A DNA stretch of 64,000 bases from Rhizobiales bacterium GAS188 (GCA_900104855.1 FNSS01000001.1:3658001-3722000), one strand, 5' to 3'. Counted from the first letter of the stretch, positions 26,134 to 35,745 are shown. Notes: generated by a model from the sequence alone, not told the origin. A program made the numbers and translations.

Positions 26134-27672
26134 ATGATGGCCGGGCTGACCCTTGCTGATTTCGTGGCGCGCAATGCGGGTTTCGCTCCGCACAAGGTCG
26201 CCCTGCGCTGCGACGGCGCGGCCCTCACTTATGCGGGGTTCTCGGCGCGCATCGAGAGCTTGGCGCGCGCCCTGTCGCGGCGTTTCCAGCTGGGGCGCGG
26301 CGACAGGATCGCGCATCTTGGGCTGAACTCGCCCGAGCTTCTGGTGCTGCTCTATGCCTGCGCCCGCCTCGGCGCCATGCTGGTGCCGATGAATTGGCGG
26401 CTCGCCGTGCCTGAGCTCGCCTTCATGATCGGCGATGCCGAGCCGAAGCTCCTGGCGATCGAGAGCCGGCTCCTCGGCCATCTGCAGGCACTGCGCGCAG
26501 CGGCGCCCGCGATGGGGGTGATCGGTCTCGACGATGAGGCCGCGGGCGGCGTCTCGATCGAGGCATTGCTCGCCGAGGCGCCGCGCCAGCCGCTGTTGAC
26601 GGAGGCTTCCTTCGCGGATCCGCTGCTGCTCGTCTACACCTCCGGCACCACCGGCCGGCCCAAGGGCGCGCTCCTGACGCAGGAGGCGCTGCACTGGAAC
26701 GCGGTGGCCTCGGCCCATATGCATGGCCTCAGCGCCGCCGACCATGTGCTCACCGTGCTGCCGATGTTCCATGTGGGCGGCCTCAACATCCAGACGACGC
26801 CGGCCTTGCAGATGGGGGCGACGGTGACGCTGCATCCCCGCTTCGCGCCGGGCGCCATGCTCGCCGCCATCGCCACCGAGCGGCCGAGCCTGACGGTGCT
26901 GGTGCCCGCGACCTTGCAGGCGATCCTCGAGCACAAGGACTTCGCCGACACCGATCTCTCCTCGCTGCGAGCCGTGACCACCGGCTCGACCATCGTGCCG
27001 GAAGCGCTCGTCGAGGCGCTCGCGGAACGGGGCGTGCGCCTCATCCAGGTCTATGGCGCGACCGAAACCGGGCCGGTCTCGGTCTATGAGCGCTTCGACC
27101 TTCCGCGTGACCGCCGCGACACCACGGGCCTTCCCGGCCTCTCGGTCGAGATGCGCGTCCTCGACGATGCGGGCCGCGAGCTCGGCGCCGGCCTGCCCGG
27201 CGAGATCGCCCTGCGGGGGCCGGGGCTTTTCAGCGGCTATTGGCGGAACGAAAAGGCGACGCGAGCGGCCTTCCGCGACAACTGGTTCCTCTCGGGCGAT
27301 ATCGGCATGGTCGATGCCGATGGCTATCTCTATGTGCGCGACCGCAAGAAGAACGTGATCATCTCGGGCGGCGAGAACATCTACCCGGCCGAGATCGAGC
27401 GGGTGATCCTCGAATTCCCGGGGGTGAGCGAATGCGCCGTGATCGGCGTTCCGGATCCGCGCTGGCAGGAGACGCCGGTCGCGCTCATCGTGCCGCGCCA
27501 AGGCGCCGTGCTGGCGCTCGACCGGCTCGAGGCGCATCTCGCGGCCAATCTGGCGCGCTTCAAGCTGCCCCGTCGCATCCTGCTGCGCGATGCGCTGCCG
27601 CGCAACGCCATGGGCAAGGTGCAGCATTTCGCCTTGAAGGCGGAGCTGTCCGAGGTGCCGGCGACTGGGTGA
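26134..27672 (+). CDS. Acyl-CoA synthetase / AMP-dependent ligase
   Basis: A 512-residue ANL-superfamily ligase that activates a carboxylic acid as an adenylate and transfers it to CoA. The P-loop is LLVYTSGTTGRPKGALLTQE. Further motifs are YGATETGPVSVYE, the DGYLYVRDRKKNVIISGGEN hinge and the catalytic Lys in PRNAMGKVQHF. The substrate is probably a medium or long fatty acid or an aromatic acid; it cannot be resolved by eye. It is divergent from mtgA and ends at a palindromic repeat pair. Confidence 0.9.
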   Translation: MMAGLTLADFVARNAGFAPHKVALRCDGAALTYAGFSARIESLARALSRRFQLGRGDRIAHLGLNSPELLVLLYACARLGAMLVPMNWRLAVPELAFMIGDAEPKLLAIESRLLGHLQALRAAAPAMGVIGLDDEAAGGVSIEALLAEAPRQPLLTEASFADPLLLVYTSGTTGRPKGALLTQEALHWNAVASAHMHGLSAADHVLTVLPMFHVGGLNIQTTPALQMGATVTLHPRFAPGAMLAAIATERPSLTVLVPATLQAILEHKDFADTDLSSLRAVTTGSTIVPEALVEALAERGVRLIQVYGATETGPVSVYERFDLPRDRRDTTGLPGLSVEMRVLDDAGRELGAGLPGEIALRGPGLFSGYWRNEKATRAAFRDNWFLSGDIGMVDADGYLYVRDRKKNVIISGGENIYPAEIERVILEFPGVSECAVIGVPDPRWQETPVALIVPRQGAVLALDRLEAHLAANLARFKLPRRILLRDALPRNAMGKVQHFALKAELSEVPATG

Positions 27673-27694
27673 ATGCAAGGCACTCGTGCGCGTC

Positions 27695-27832
27695 CCTTCT
27701 CCCGCCCTTTCGCGGGAGAAGGTGCCCGAACGTAGTGAGGGCGGATGAGGGACGCCGGTGAAGCGCTCGACCGCCCCTCATCCGCCTCGGCTTCGCCTCG
27801 GCACCTTCTCCCGCGGAAGAGCGGGAGAAGGT
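27695..27832 (+). repeat. Inverted pair of palindromic repeats (CTTCTCCCGC family)
   Basis: Left element 27695-27755 (CTTCTCCCGCCCTTTCGCGG, then CGAACGTAGTGAGGGCGGAT). Right element about 27771-27832 in reverse orientation, with GCCTCGGCTTCGCCTCGGCA before the CTTCTCCCGC palindrome. It separates convergent genes and may act as a bidirectional mRNA 3' structure. Confidence 0.8.
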
Positions 27833-27844
27833 GGGCGCCGCGCC

Positions 27845-28096
27845 TCACAGATCGAGCACCACATCCGTCAGCGGCTTCGAGCAGCACAGCAGCGCTTCGC
27901 CCGCTTCGGGCTCGTCGAGCGGCTCTTCGAAATAGGTGACCTCGCCCGAGATCAGCCGGGTCTTGCAGGTCGAGCAGATGCCGGCCCGGCAGCTGAAGGC
28001 AGGCGACAGCCCCTGCTCCTCGGCGAATTCGAGGAGCGAATAGGAGCTTTGCGTCCAGTCGGCGCTGCGGCCCGATTTCTTGAAGGTCACCAGCAT
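27845..28096 (-). CDS. Plant-type 2Fe-2S ferredoxin
   Basis: An 83-residue ferredoxin with the cluster-ligating pattern CRAGICSTC (Cys-x4-Cys-x2-Cys) and a fourth Cys in LLCCSKPL. It begins 10 nt after the stop of the Rieske oxygenase gene upstream, so it is almost certainly that enzyme's electron donor. No ferredoxin reductase is in the operon. In vanillate-demethylase-type systems the ferredoxin is normally fused to a reductase; here it is a lone domain. Confidence 0.92.
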   Translation of the reverse strand: MLVTFKKSGRSADWTQSSYSLLEFAEEQGLSPAFSCRAGICSTCKTRLISGEVTYFEEPLDEPEAGEALLCCSKPLTDVVLDL

Positions 28097-28106
28097 GGCG
28101 CCACCG

Positions 28107-29144
28107 TCACTCGGCCGCCTGCGGCAGGCTTCTCTCTTCGTCGATCATCCCGGCGAGGCGGCGGCGGAAGCGCAGCGGGCCGGCATCGATCTTCAGGTCG
28201 AGATTGGGGGTGAGCTTGGTGTCCATGCCGATCTGCACGGCCTCCAGCACCGACTTGTCCTCGAGGAAGGCCGAGCGCACCGAAGTCGCGAAGCTCGCCG
28301 AGACCTTTTCGTCGCCGGGCGCGAAATTGCGCAGCTGGAACCAGAAATAATGGGTGGTCTTCTCGTCCACCGGGGTCATGAAATTATAGGAATCCATCAA
28401 GAACACATCCGGGTGCAGCTCCTTGTCGTCGCCGCCGGTTCCGGCCGGCACGAAGACCGCCCGGATGATGGCATGCGAGGGGAAGCGCACCTCGTAATGC
28501 TGCTTGCGGTCGCAATTGCCGCTGAATTTCAGGAACGGCTTGTAGAAGGGCGCAACCTCGACATCGCGCATCCAGCGCGACACCAGCACGCCATTGCCGA
28601 GCATATGGGTCTCGACCGGCGTGTCCTCGCAAGCCGCGCTGCCGAAGGAGGATTGATGCACCCAGGCGACATGGGAGGGGTCGAGCAGGTTGTCGGTGAC
28701 ATAGCGATAATCGCAGGCGACCTGCATGGAATCGCCCTCGGTGCGGCCCCAGCCCGGATTGTCGAAATGCTCGACCACGAAGACCTTGGCGGGGTCGGCG
28801 AGCGCCGCATCCCCCATCCAGATCCAGACCATGCCGTAGCGCTCGACCAGCGGATAGTTTCTCACCTTGGCGACATGAGGGATCTTCTCGGCGCCCGGCA
28901 CGCGGGTGCAGACGCCGTGGCAATCGAAGGTGAGGCCGTGATAGCCGCATTCGATCTCGTCGCCCTTGAGGCGCCCCATGGAGAGCGGCAATTTGCGATG
29001 CGGGCAGGCATCCTCGAGCGCCACCGGCGTCCCGTCCTCGCGCCGATAGAGCACCACCTTCTCGCCCAGGAGCCGGAACGGCCGCAAGGCCCGCGTCAGC
29101 TCATGGGTGAAGGCCGCCACATACCAGCAATTCTTGAGAAACAT
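28107..29144 (-). CDS. Rieske non-haem iron oxygenase, alpha subunit (VanA-like)
   Basis: A 345-residue aromatic-ring hydroxylase or O-demethylase. The Rieske cluster ligands are CPHRKLPLSMG (Cys-x-His) and CGYHGLTF (Cys-x2-His) near residues 45-70. The mononuclear iron site is in LLDPSHVAWVHQSSFG, with a later carboxylate. The size, single alpha subunit and C-terminal layout match the vanillate/dicamba demethylase group. The ferredoxin follows by 10 nt. Substrate is unknown. Confidence 0.88.
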   Translation of the reverse strand: MFLKNCWYVAAFTHELTRALRPFRLLGEKVVLYRREDGTPVALEDACPHRKLPLSMGRLKGDEIECGYHGLTFDCHGVCTRVPGAEKIPHVAKVRNYPLVERYGMVWIWMGDAALADPAKVFVVEHFDNPGWGRTEGDSMQVACDYRYVTDNLLDPSHVAWVHQSSFGSAACEDTPVETHMLGNGVLVSRWMRDVEVAPFYKPFLKFSGNCDRKQHYEVRFPSHAIIRAVFVPAGTGGDDKELHPDVFLMDSYNFMTPVDEKTTHYFWFQLRNFAPGDEKVSASFATSVRSAFLEDKSVLEAVQIGMDTKLTPNLDLKIDAGPLRFRRRLAGMIDEERSLPQAAE

Positions 29145-29537
29145 CGGGGTTCTCCTCAGCCGAGCTCGCGCCTCCCCAGCGAGCGCTCATCCATGTGGCA
29201 TATGCCTCCGCAAGACACGCGCCAGCATGCCGCGTTCCAGGGTCGCAGATCAGCACGCGCCTCGCAAGTCGAGACCCTTGCGGGACTCAGCTTCCGCCGG
29301 CGCACGGATCCAAGCGCCCCCCGACCCGTACCCCAACCCGTACACCTCCCCACCACGAAGCCGGCTGGAAGCCGGCGGTCCGATCTTCCCTTGGACCGCC
29401 GGCTTCCAGCCGGCTTCGTGGGGGAGGGAGGCGATCAGCGCTGATCATTTCCCTCCCCCCGCGAGCGCAGCGAGTGGTGGGGAGGGTACGGGTGGGGGGT
29501 TCTTTCGATATCGAGCAGGTCGCAAAGTCGCCTGAGC
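29145..29537. repeat. Gap holding a perfect 29-bp-arm inverted repeat
   Basis: No gene is seen in this 390-bp gap. Its centre holds an inverted repeat with perfect 29-bp arms, 29353-29381 and 29393-29421, around an 11-bp loop; the arms contain CCGGCTGGAAGCCGG. Flanking stretches ACCCGTACCC...CCTCCCCACCAC and GTGGTGGGGAGGGTACGGGT form a second, outer inverted pair (about 29326-29356 and 29471-29494). The wording CCGGCGGTCC is shared with the 112-bp array at 22975. Confidence 0.8.
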
Positions 29538-30344
29538 TCACCTGACCATCATGGCCGCGCCGCGATCGATATAGGTGTCGAGGAATTGCTCGAGGCGCGG
29601 ATGGCGCGGCGATTTGAACACCTCGGCCGGCTGGCCCTGCAGCACGATGCGTCCATGATCGAGGAAGAAGATGCGATGGCCGACCGTCGCCGCAAAGCCG
29701 ATCTCGTGCGACACGACGATCATCGTCATGCCGTCGGCCGCGAGCTTGCGCATCACCGCCAGCACCTCGCCCGTCAGCTCGGGATCGAGCGAGGAGGTCG
29801 GCTCATCGAACAGCATGATGCGCGGCTCGAGCGCCAGCGCTCGGGCGATGGCGACGCGCTGCTGCTGGCCGCCCGAGAGCTGCGAAGGATAATGGCCGGC
29901 CCGATTGGCGAGGCCGACCTTGTCGAGCTCTGCCATGGCGCGCGCCTCGGCCTGCGCCTTGGGCAAGCCGCGCACGGTCTTCAGCGCCTCGCTGACATTG
30001 CCGAGCGCCGTCATATGCGGCCACAGATTGAATTGCTGGAACACCATGCCGATCTGGCTGCGCACCTTGCGGATCTGGTTCGGCGGCAGGCGCGTCCGCT
30101 TGCCGGCGGCGTCGACCGCATAACCGAGCGGCTGGCCCTCGACCAGGATAAGGCCCGAGGTCGCCTCTTCGAGGAAGGCCATGCAGCGCAGGATCGTGCT
30201 CTTGCCCGAGCCGGAGGGCCCGATCAGGCAGGTGACCTCGCCATGCGCCGCGTCGAGGTCGACGCCGTGCAGCACCTCGGTCTCGCCGAAGCGCTTGGTC
30301 AGGGCCCGGACCGAGATGGCCGGGAGGGTGTTCGGATCGGTCAC
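29538..30344 (-). CDS. Polar amino acid ABC transporter ATP-binding protein
   Basis: A 268-residue ABC ATPase of the GlnQ/HisP type. Walker A is LIGPSGSGKSTILRC, the Q-loop is VFQQFNLWPHM, the signature is QLSGGQQQRVAIARAL, Walker B is IMLFDEPTSSLDPE and the switch His is in IVVSHEIGF. The GTG at 30344 overlaps the permease stop as GTGA, so this start is preferred to an ATG ten codons earlier. It is the last gene of the import operon. Confidence 0.93.
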   Translation of the reverse strand: MTDPNTLPAISVRALTKRFGETEVLHGVDLDAAHGEVTCLIGPSGSGKSTILRCMAFLEEATSGLILVEGQPLGYAVDAAGKRTRLPPNQIRKVRSQIGMVFQQFNLWPHMTALGNVSEALKTVRGLPKAQAEARAMAELDKVGLANRAGHYPSQLSGGQQQRVAIARALALEPRIMLFDEPTSSLDPELTGEVLAVMRKLAADGMTMIVVSHEIGFAATVGHRIFFLDHGRIVLQGQPAEVFKSPRHPRLEQFLDTYIDRGAAMMVR

Positions 30345-31006
30345 GCGCTCAGCCTGTATTTCTGCAACCGCCATTCGGCAAAGGCGCCGAGGCGGCCGGC
30401 GAGCTCGACGAGGCCCCAATAGAACAAGGCGAGCAAAGTCAGGGATTCGACGAAGGCATAATATTTCGAGCCGATGCCGGTAATGATCAAGGTCAGTTCC
30501 GGCACGGTGATGACCGACAAGATGGCGGTGTCCTTCAACAGCGAGATCACGAGATTGATGCAGGCCGGCAGCACCAGCATGGTCATCTCGGGAACCAGGA
30601 TGCGGCGCACGATCTGGGCCCGGCTCAGCCCCACGCTCTCGGCCGCCTCGACATGGCCGCGCGGCACGGCCTCGAAGCCGGCGCGGAACACCTCGGCGAA
30701 ATAGGCCGAGCCGTAGATGGAGAGGCCGAGCAGGCCAGCCGGCACCGGCTCGAGCGAGAGCCCGATGAAGGGCCCGCCGAAATAGAGCAGGAAGAGCTGC
30801 ACCAGGAAGGGCGTGCCGCGCAGGATCTCGACATAGGCCTTGAAGATCCAGTCGCTGAGGTTGCCGCCATAGCGGCGCGCCAGCGCCACCAGGAAGCCGA
30901 GCACCGCCGCGCAGACGCAGCCCGCGAGCCAGATGCACAACGTAGTCCCAAAGGCGGCGGCGAGCTCGGGCAGATATTGGGCGATCAGCTTCGGGTCGAA
31001 ATTCAT
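30341..31006 (-). CDS. Polar amino acid ABC transporter permease (second)
   Basis: A 221-residue HisM/GlnP-type permease with about five helices and the EAA loop GHVEAAESVGLSRAQIVRRI that docks the ATPase. ILRGTPFLVQLFLLYFG is characteristic of the family. It overlaps both neighbours by 4 nt (ATGA with the first permease, GTGA with the ATPase), indicating a coupled four-gene unit. Confidence 0.92.
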   Translation of the reverse strand: MNFDPKLIAQYLPELAAAFGTTLCIWLAGCVCAAVLGFLVALARRYGGNLSDWIFKAYVEILRGTPFLVQLFLLYFGGPFIGLSLEPVPAGLLGLSIYGSAYFAEVFRAGFEAVPRGHVEAAESVGLSRAQIVRRILVPEMTMLVLPACINLVISLLKDTAILSVITVPELTLIITGIGSKYYAFVESLTLLALFYWGLVELAGRLGAFAEWRLQKYRLSA

Positions 31007-31644
31007 GCGCGCCCCCACCGCATCGAGCGTTCGAGCACCGCGCCGCCGCCGCCGATCAGCCAGCACAGCACGAGATAAAGGAGGCCCGCGGCCGCATAAT
31101 CCTCGAGCGGCCGGTAATTGCTGGCGGCGAAATTCTTGGCGGTCTCGGTCAATTCGACGATGCCGACGAGCGATACCAGCGAGGAGGCCTTGAGGATCAA
31201 GATCGCCTCGTTGACGATCGCCGGCAAGGTGAGCTTGACGGCGATCGGCAGCTTGATGCGCATGAAGGTCTGGAGTGGGCTCAGTCCCGCCATGTCGGCG
31301 GCTTCGATGAGGCCCGAGGGCACGCCCGAGAAGCCGCCGCGCAGATTCTCGGCCTGGTAGGCGGCCGTGCACAGCGACAGTCCCGCGACCGCCGTCACCA
31401 TGTCCGGTATTTCGAGACCGATGGCCGGCAGCAGGTTGTAGAGGAGCAGCAGCTGGATGAGGAGCGGCGCGCCGCGAAAGAAGCTGACATAGAGCTTGCC
31501 GCCGACGCGCGCCGCCCGGTTGCGGCTGAGCGAGGCGGCGCAGACCAGCGTGCCGATGGCGAGCCCGATGGCGATCGAGATCGCGCTGATCGCCACCGTC
31601 AGGCCCGCGGCCTGGACGAGCACGTAGAACAGCTTCCAGGTCAT
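31003..31644 (-). CDS. Polar amino acid ABC transporter permease (first)
   Basis: A 213-residue HisM/GlnP-type permease. It shows SFFRGAPLLIQLLLLYNLL and the EAA loop GLIEAADMAGLSPLQTFMRI. With its partner at 30341-31006 it forms the membrane heterodimer. The binding-protein gene is upstream, separated by a palindromic repeat pair at 31659-31798, which may set a higher transcript level for the binding protein. Confidence 0.92.
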   Translation of the reverse strand: MTWKLFYVLVQAAGLTVAISAISIAIGLAIGTLVCAASLSRNRAARVGGKLYVSFFRGAPLLIQLLLLYNLLPAIGLEIPDMVTAVAGLSLCTAAYQAENLRGGFSGVPSGLIEAADMAGLSPLQTFMRIKLPIAVKLTLPAIVNEAILILKASSLVSLVGIVELTETAKNFAASNYRPLEDYAAAGLLYLVLCWLIGGGGAVLERSMRWGRA

Positions 31645-31658
31645 TGGAGTCCTCTTTT

Positions 31659-31798
31659 CCTTCTCCCGCCTCTTGGGGCGGGAGAAGGTGCCCGAACGCA
31701 GTGAGGGCGGATGAGGGACGCCGGTGAAGCGCTCAACCGCCCCTCATCCGCCTCGACTGCGTCTCGGCACCTTCTCCCGCGAAGAGCGGGAGAAGGAA
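31659..31798 (+). repeat. Inverted pair of palindromic repeats (CTTCTCCCGC family)
   Basis: The same layout as at 27695-27832, including CCCGAACGCAGTGAGGGCGG and the central GGACGCCGGTGAAGCGCTC. It lies between the binding-protein gene and the first permease gene of one operon, a position often linked to mRNA 3'-end protection of the upstream gene. Confidence 0.8.
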
Positions 31799-31820
31799 GG
31801 CGCACGACAGAGGCTAGCGC

Positions 31821-32651
31821 TCACACATTCGGCGTTTCGATCTTGTTGGGCGTGTCGAAGGCGAGCCCGAACCACTTCTTCTGCATGACGGCGAGGCGCC
31901 CATCACTCTTCATCTTGAGGATCGCGCCGTCGATCATGTCCATCAAGGGCGCGTAATCGGCGTCCTTGCGGCCGATATAGCCGAAATAGGTCTTGAGGCC
32001 GAAGGATGGCTGCACGACCTCGAAAGTGTCGCTGCGCTGCGAGGCCACATAGGCGATGTTCGGCAGCGAATTCGCCACCGCCACGATGCGCTTGGCCGCG
32101 AGATCCGCATAGGCCTCGTTGTAGCCGACATATTCGCGGACCTCGCCCGTCTTGTTGGGCAAGGTGCTGATATAGGTCTTGAGCTGCTCGAGCTGCGCGG
32201 TCGCCTTGCCGGCACCCGTCGTCTTGCCGGCGATGTCCTCGGGCTTCATGATCGAGGTGTCGCCCGCATGCTTGAGCAGCGCCACGGTCGCCTCCGCGAT
32301 CGGCGGCGAGAAGCGGTAGCGCTCCATGCGCGCCTTGGTGATGGTGGCGGGGCCTGCAACCATGTCGAACTTGCCGGCCTCGAGGCCCGGCAGCACGCTC
32401 TCCCAGGGCAGCGCCACCCAATTGATCTTGAGCCCGAGATCCTTGCCGAGCTCGGCGAACAGATCGACATTGAGCCCCTTATGCTCGCCGCCATCGACGA
32501 AATCGAAAGGCGCGAAGGCGGTCTCGGTGCCGATCTTCAATTCGCCGGCCTTCTTGACGCGCGCCAGCACGTCATCCGCCCGGGCCTGCGTCGACAGTCC
32601 CAGACCGACCACGCCACCGAGCGCGGCCTTGCCGAATTGACGTCTGTCCAT
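31821..32651 (-). CDS. Polar amino acid ABC transporter substrate-binding protein
   Basis: A 276-residue periplasmic binding protein (SBP_bac_3). The N terminus MDRRQFGKAALGGVVGLGLS is a twin-arginine or Sec signal ending near TQARADD. The domain begins ELKIGTETAFAPFDFVDGGE and contains FDMVAGPATITKARMERYRF, where the Arg binding the substrate carboxylate lies. Start at 32651 has GGAGG upstream. It is the first gene of the operon 32651-29538. The ligand is a polar or acidic amino acid by family, not resolved further. Confidence 0.92.
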   Translation of the reverse strand: MDRRQFGKAALGGVVGLGLSTQARADDVLARVKKAGELKIGTETAFAPFDFVDGGEHKGLNVDLFAELGKDLGLKINWVALPWESVLPGLEAGKFDMVAGPATITKARMERYRFSPPIAEATVALLKHAGDTSIMKPEDIAGKTTGAGKATAQLEQLKTYISTLPNKTGEVREYVGYNEAYADLAAKRIVAVANSLPNIAYVASQRSDTFEVVQPSFGLKTYFGYIGRKDADYAPLMDMIDGAILKMKSDGRLAVMQKKWFGLAFDTPNKIETPNV

Positions 32652-32857
32652 GTTCAATGTCCTCCGTTGAGCTTGTCGTGGTTGATCCGGCATCGGCGCA
32701 CGAAAAAACGCCCGGCCGGGATTCGACCCAACGTTCACAAGTGGGTTTGCTCCAACGGGTTTCCCGTCCGCGGGAGCCGGACCACGAGCATCGCCGTTTC
32801 CAGGCTAGTGATCGACCAGCGCCCGCGCGCTGTCAATTACGGCAAGCGAATATCATG

Positions 32858-32990
32858 CCGTAAGGGGCATCGCCCCTGGGACCGCGGGCGTCCCGCCCGC
32901 ACTTGCGGCGGTGAGCCGCGACGCCGGGAAGGAAGGGCGACCGAGACGGTCGCGGTCCCAGGGAGACCGAGACGGTCAAGGTCCCAACGC
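32858..32990 (+). repeat. Palindromic repeat in the gap before the amino acid transporter
   Basis: CCTGGGACCGCG (32875-32886) is complementary to CGCGGTCCCAGG (32951-32962), enclosing smaller hairpins such as CGGGCGTCCCGCCCG. GACCGAGACGGTC then recurs twice (around 32938-32950 and 32965-32978). This is a dispersed C/G-rich element. The amino acid operon promoter must lie between it and 32651. Confidence 0.7.
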
Positions 32991-33006
32991 ATCGCCATGA
33001 GCTTGC

Positions 33007-34041
33007 TCACCCGCTCTCCCGCACGATGAGCTCGAAGCCGAGATCGATCACCCGGTCCTGCTGCTGGCGCCCGGCGAAACGGTCGAGGAGGAGCTCCGCC
33101 GTGCGCCGTCCGATCTCGCCGCGCGGTGGCCTCACCGTCGTCAGGGCCGGCACGCTCGACACGGCAAAGTCGAGGTCGCCGAAACCGCATAGACGGAGGC
33201 GGTCCGGCACTTTCCAGCCTTGCCGCTGGCATTCGAACAGCGCGCCCAGCGCCAATACATCGTTCGACAGGAAGACCGCCTCCGTTTCGGGATGAGCGCG
33301 CATCAGCTCGGCGAGCGCGCTGGCGCCCGTCGTTGCGCTCGCGCGCTCGGGCCAGCCGAGACGTGCGATCCCGGGCAGGCCTGCGGACGCTGCGGCCGCG
33401 GCGAAGCCGTCGCCGCGCTCGGCCGAGCGGTAATCCCGGTCGAGCGCCGCGCCGATGAAGGCAAGGCGCCGCGCTCCGCCGGCGATGAAATGCTCCGCAA
33501 TGGCGCGACCGACCGCCCGGTTCGAAAATCCGATCGCGGTGTCGAGGGGACGCTCGACACATTCCCACATCTCGATCACGGGGAGGTCGGCATTGAGCAG
33601 GATGCGCAGCGTTCCGCGTGAATGCCGGCTCCCGGTGAGCACGATGGCGGCGGGCGACCAGGCCAGGAAGGAGGTCACCAGCGCCTCCTCGATCTCCTCC
33701 GAATAGCGGCTATTGCCGAGCATGAGCTGATAGCCTTGCGTGCGCAGGCCGTCGGCCATCTCTTCGATCGTCGCCGAGAAGAAGGAGTTGATGATCGACG
33801 GGACGATCACGCCGACGCTGCGGCTCTTGGCGCTCGCGAGCCCGCCGGCGACGAGATTGGGCAGATAGGCCAGGCGATCGACCGCCATGTCGATGCGCCG
33901 GCGCAGCTCGGCCGACACCGTGTCGGGCTGGCGCAGAGCTCGCGAGACCGTGCTCGTCGAGACGCCGGCGAGCTTTGCCACATCGGCCATGCGGGCGCGC
34001 CCGGTCGTTTGACGTTGCGCGTCGGTGCCGATGTCAGCCAT
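33007..34041 (-). CDS. LacI family transcriptional regulator (GntR-like)
   Basis: A protein of about 344 residues. The helix-turn-helix and hinge read MADVAKLAGVSTSTVSRALR...VAGGLASAKS, followed by the sugar-binding-protein-like effector domain VGVIVPSIINSFFSATIEEM. It resembles GntR/GluR-type gluconate repressors but the effector is unknown. It probably controls the dehydrogenase/sugar ABC operon at 35746 onward. The two were likely neighbours before an IS110-type element and repeats came between them. Two matching half-conserved palindromes lie at that operon's promoter. Confidence 0.9.
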   Translation of the reverse strand: MADIGTDAQRQTTGRARMADVAKLAGVSTSTVSRALRQPDTVSAELRRRIDMAVDRLAYLPNLVAGGLASAKSRSVGVIVPSIINSFFSATIEEMADGLRTQGYQLMLGNSRYSEEIEEALVTSFLAWSPAAIVLTGSRHSRGTLRILLNADLPVIEMWECVERPLDTAIGFSNRAVGRAIAEHFIAGGARRLAFIGAALDRDYRSAERGDGFAAAAASAGLPGIARLGWPERASATTGASALAELMRAHPETEAVFLSNDVLALGALFECQRQGWKVPDRLRLCGFGDLDFAVSSVPALTTVRPPRGEIGRRTAELLLDRFAGRQQQDRVIDLGFELIVRESG

Positions 34042-34054
34042 GGCTCTTAGCACC

Positions 34055-34130
34055 AGCGTCTACCTCTCCCCTTGTGGGAGAGGTCGGCTTCGAAGAGCGA
34101 AGCGATGAGAAGCCGGGTGAGGGGGGCAGC
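34055..34130 (+). repeat. Palindromic repeat left of the IS element
   Basis: CACCAGCGTC..CCTCTCCCCTTGTGGGAGAGG, then CGAAGAGCGAAGCGATGAGA and CCGGGTGAGGG. The reverse-oriented partner is at about 35484-35556, right of the transposase. Elsewhere in the window such elements come as close inverted pairs, so the IS seems to have entered between the two members. Confidence 0.75.
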
Positions 34131-34157
34131 GCCGACTCGCTTACGAAGGCAGTTGCT

Positions 34158-35294
<1,137 letters not shown>

Positions 35295-35373
35295 CCCCCG
35301 ACCATCCCTTGGTTCGACCGGCGAGCGACCATCCCTTCGTCCCGACCTGCGCCTCCGAAGGCCAGCGCTCGCA

Positions 35374-35436
35374 GGGACGGTCAATGATGGCCGCAGGCCA
35401 CCGCCGCAGGCGGCGCGAAGCGTCATTGACGGTCCC
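35374..35436 (+). repeat. Inverted repeat in the IS 3' non-coding end
   Basis: GGGACGGTCAATGA (35374-35387) faces TCATTGACGGTCCC (35423-35436), 13 of 14 positions complementary. It lies between the transposase stop and the right end and may be a subterminal structure or terminator-like element of the IS. Confidence 0.6.
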
Positions 35437-35483
35437 GAGACCGCTGGCCCAATGACATAATCGGGAGCCCAAAATCACAGTTG

Positions 35484-35560
35484 CTCACCCGATCCTCGCC
35501 TGCGGCTCGGATCGACCTCTCCCGCAAGGGGAGAGGTGGGCGCTGGTGCATTCTCGAACC
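35484..35560 (+). repeat. Palindromic repeat right of the IS element
   Basis: CTCACCCGATCC, then GCCTGCGGCTCGGATC and the palindrome CCTCTCCCGCAAGGGGAGAGG followed by TGGGCGCTGGTG. It is the inverted partner of the element at 34055-34130. Confidence 0.75.
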
Positions 35561-35616
35561 CCTTCTCGCAATCGCCATCACTTCGACCTTTCCGGCGCGG
35601 TATCTAGCTGCCCGTA

Positions 35617-35630
35617 TGATAGCGGTTGCA
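35617..35630 (+). promoter_or_regulatory. LacI-type operator candidate O2
   Basis: TGATAGCGGTTGCA; its reverse complement TGCAACCGCTATCA differs from the downstream site at 35710-35723 at one position. The core AACCGCTA fits the CG-centred LacI-family operator pattern. The centre-to-centre distance to the other site is 93 bp, which would suit looping. Confidence 0.6.
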
Positions 35631-35696
35631 GAGGTGCACGCAACCACGTTCAACGGACGGATAATATTGCACTAAAGTCAACTTCCATATTCCCTG

Positions 35697-35724
35697 TTGA
35701 CGCTCATCTTGCAAGCGCTATCAT
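35697..35724 (+). promoter_or_regulatory. Sigma-70-type promoter of the sugar operon
   Basis: TTGACG at 35697-35702 and TATCAT at 35719-35724 with a 16-bp spacer, 22 bp before the dehydrogenase ATG. The surrounding stretch is more AT-rich than the rest of the window. Confidence 0.55.
35710..35723 (+). promoter_or_regulatory. LacI-type operator candidate O1
   Basis: TGCAAGCGCTATCA overlaps the spacer and -10 hexamer of the promoter, where a bound repressor would block polymerase. It matches O2 (35617-35630, inverted) at 13 of 14 positions. The LacI-family gene at 33007-34041 is the obvious candidate binder. Confidence 0.65.
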
Positions 35725-35745
35725 AAACGAAAATCGGAGAATAAG

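Noticed and set aside
25657-27678. Long minus-strand open frame opposite the acyl-CoA ligase
   Set aside because: The plus-strand ligase has all family motifs; the antisense frame has none.
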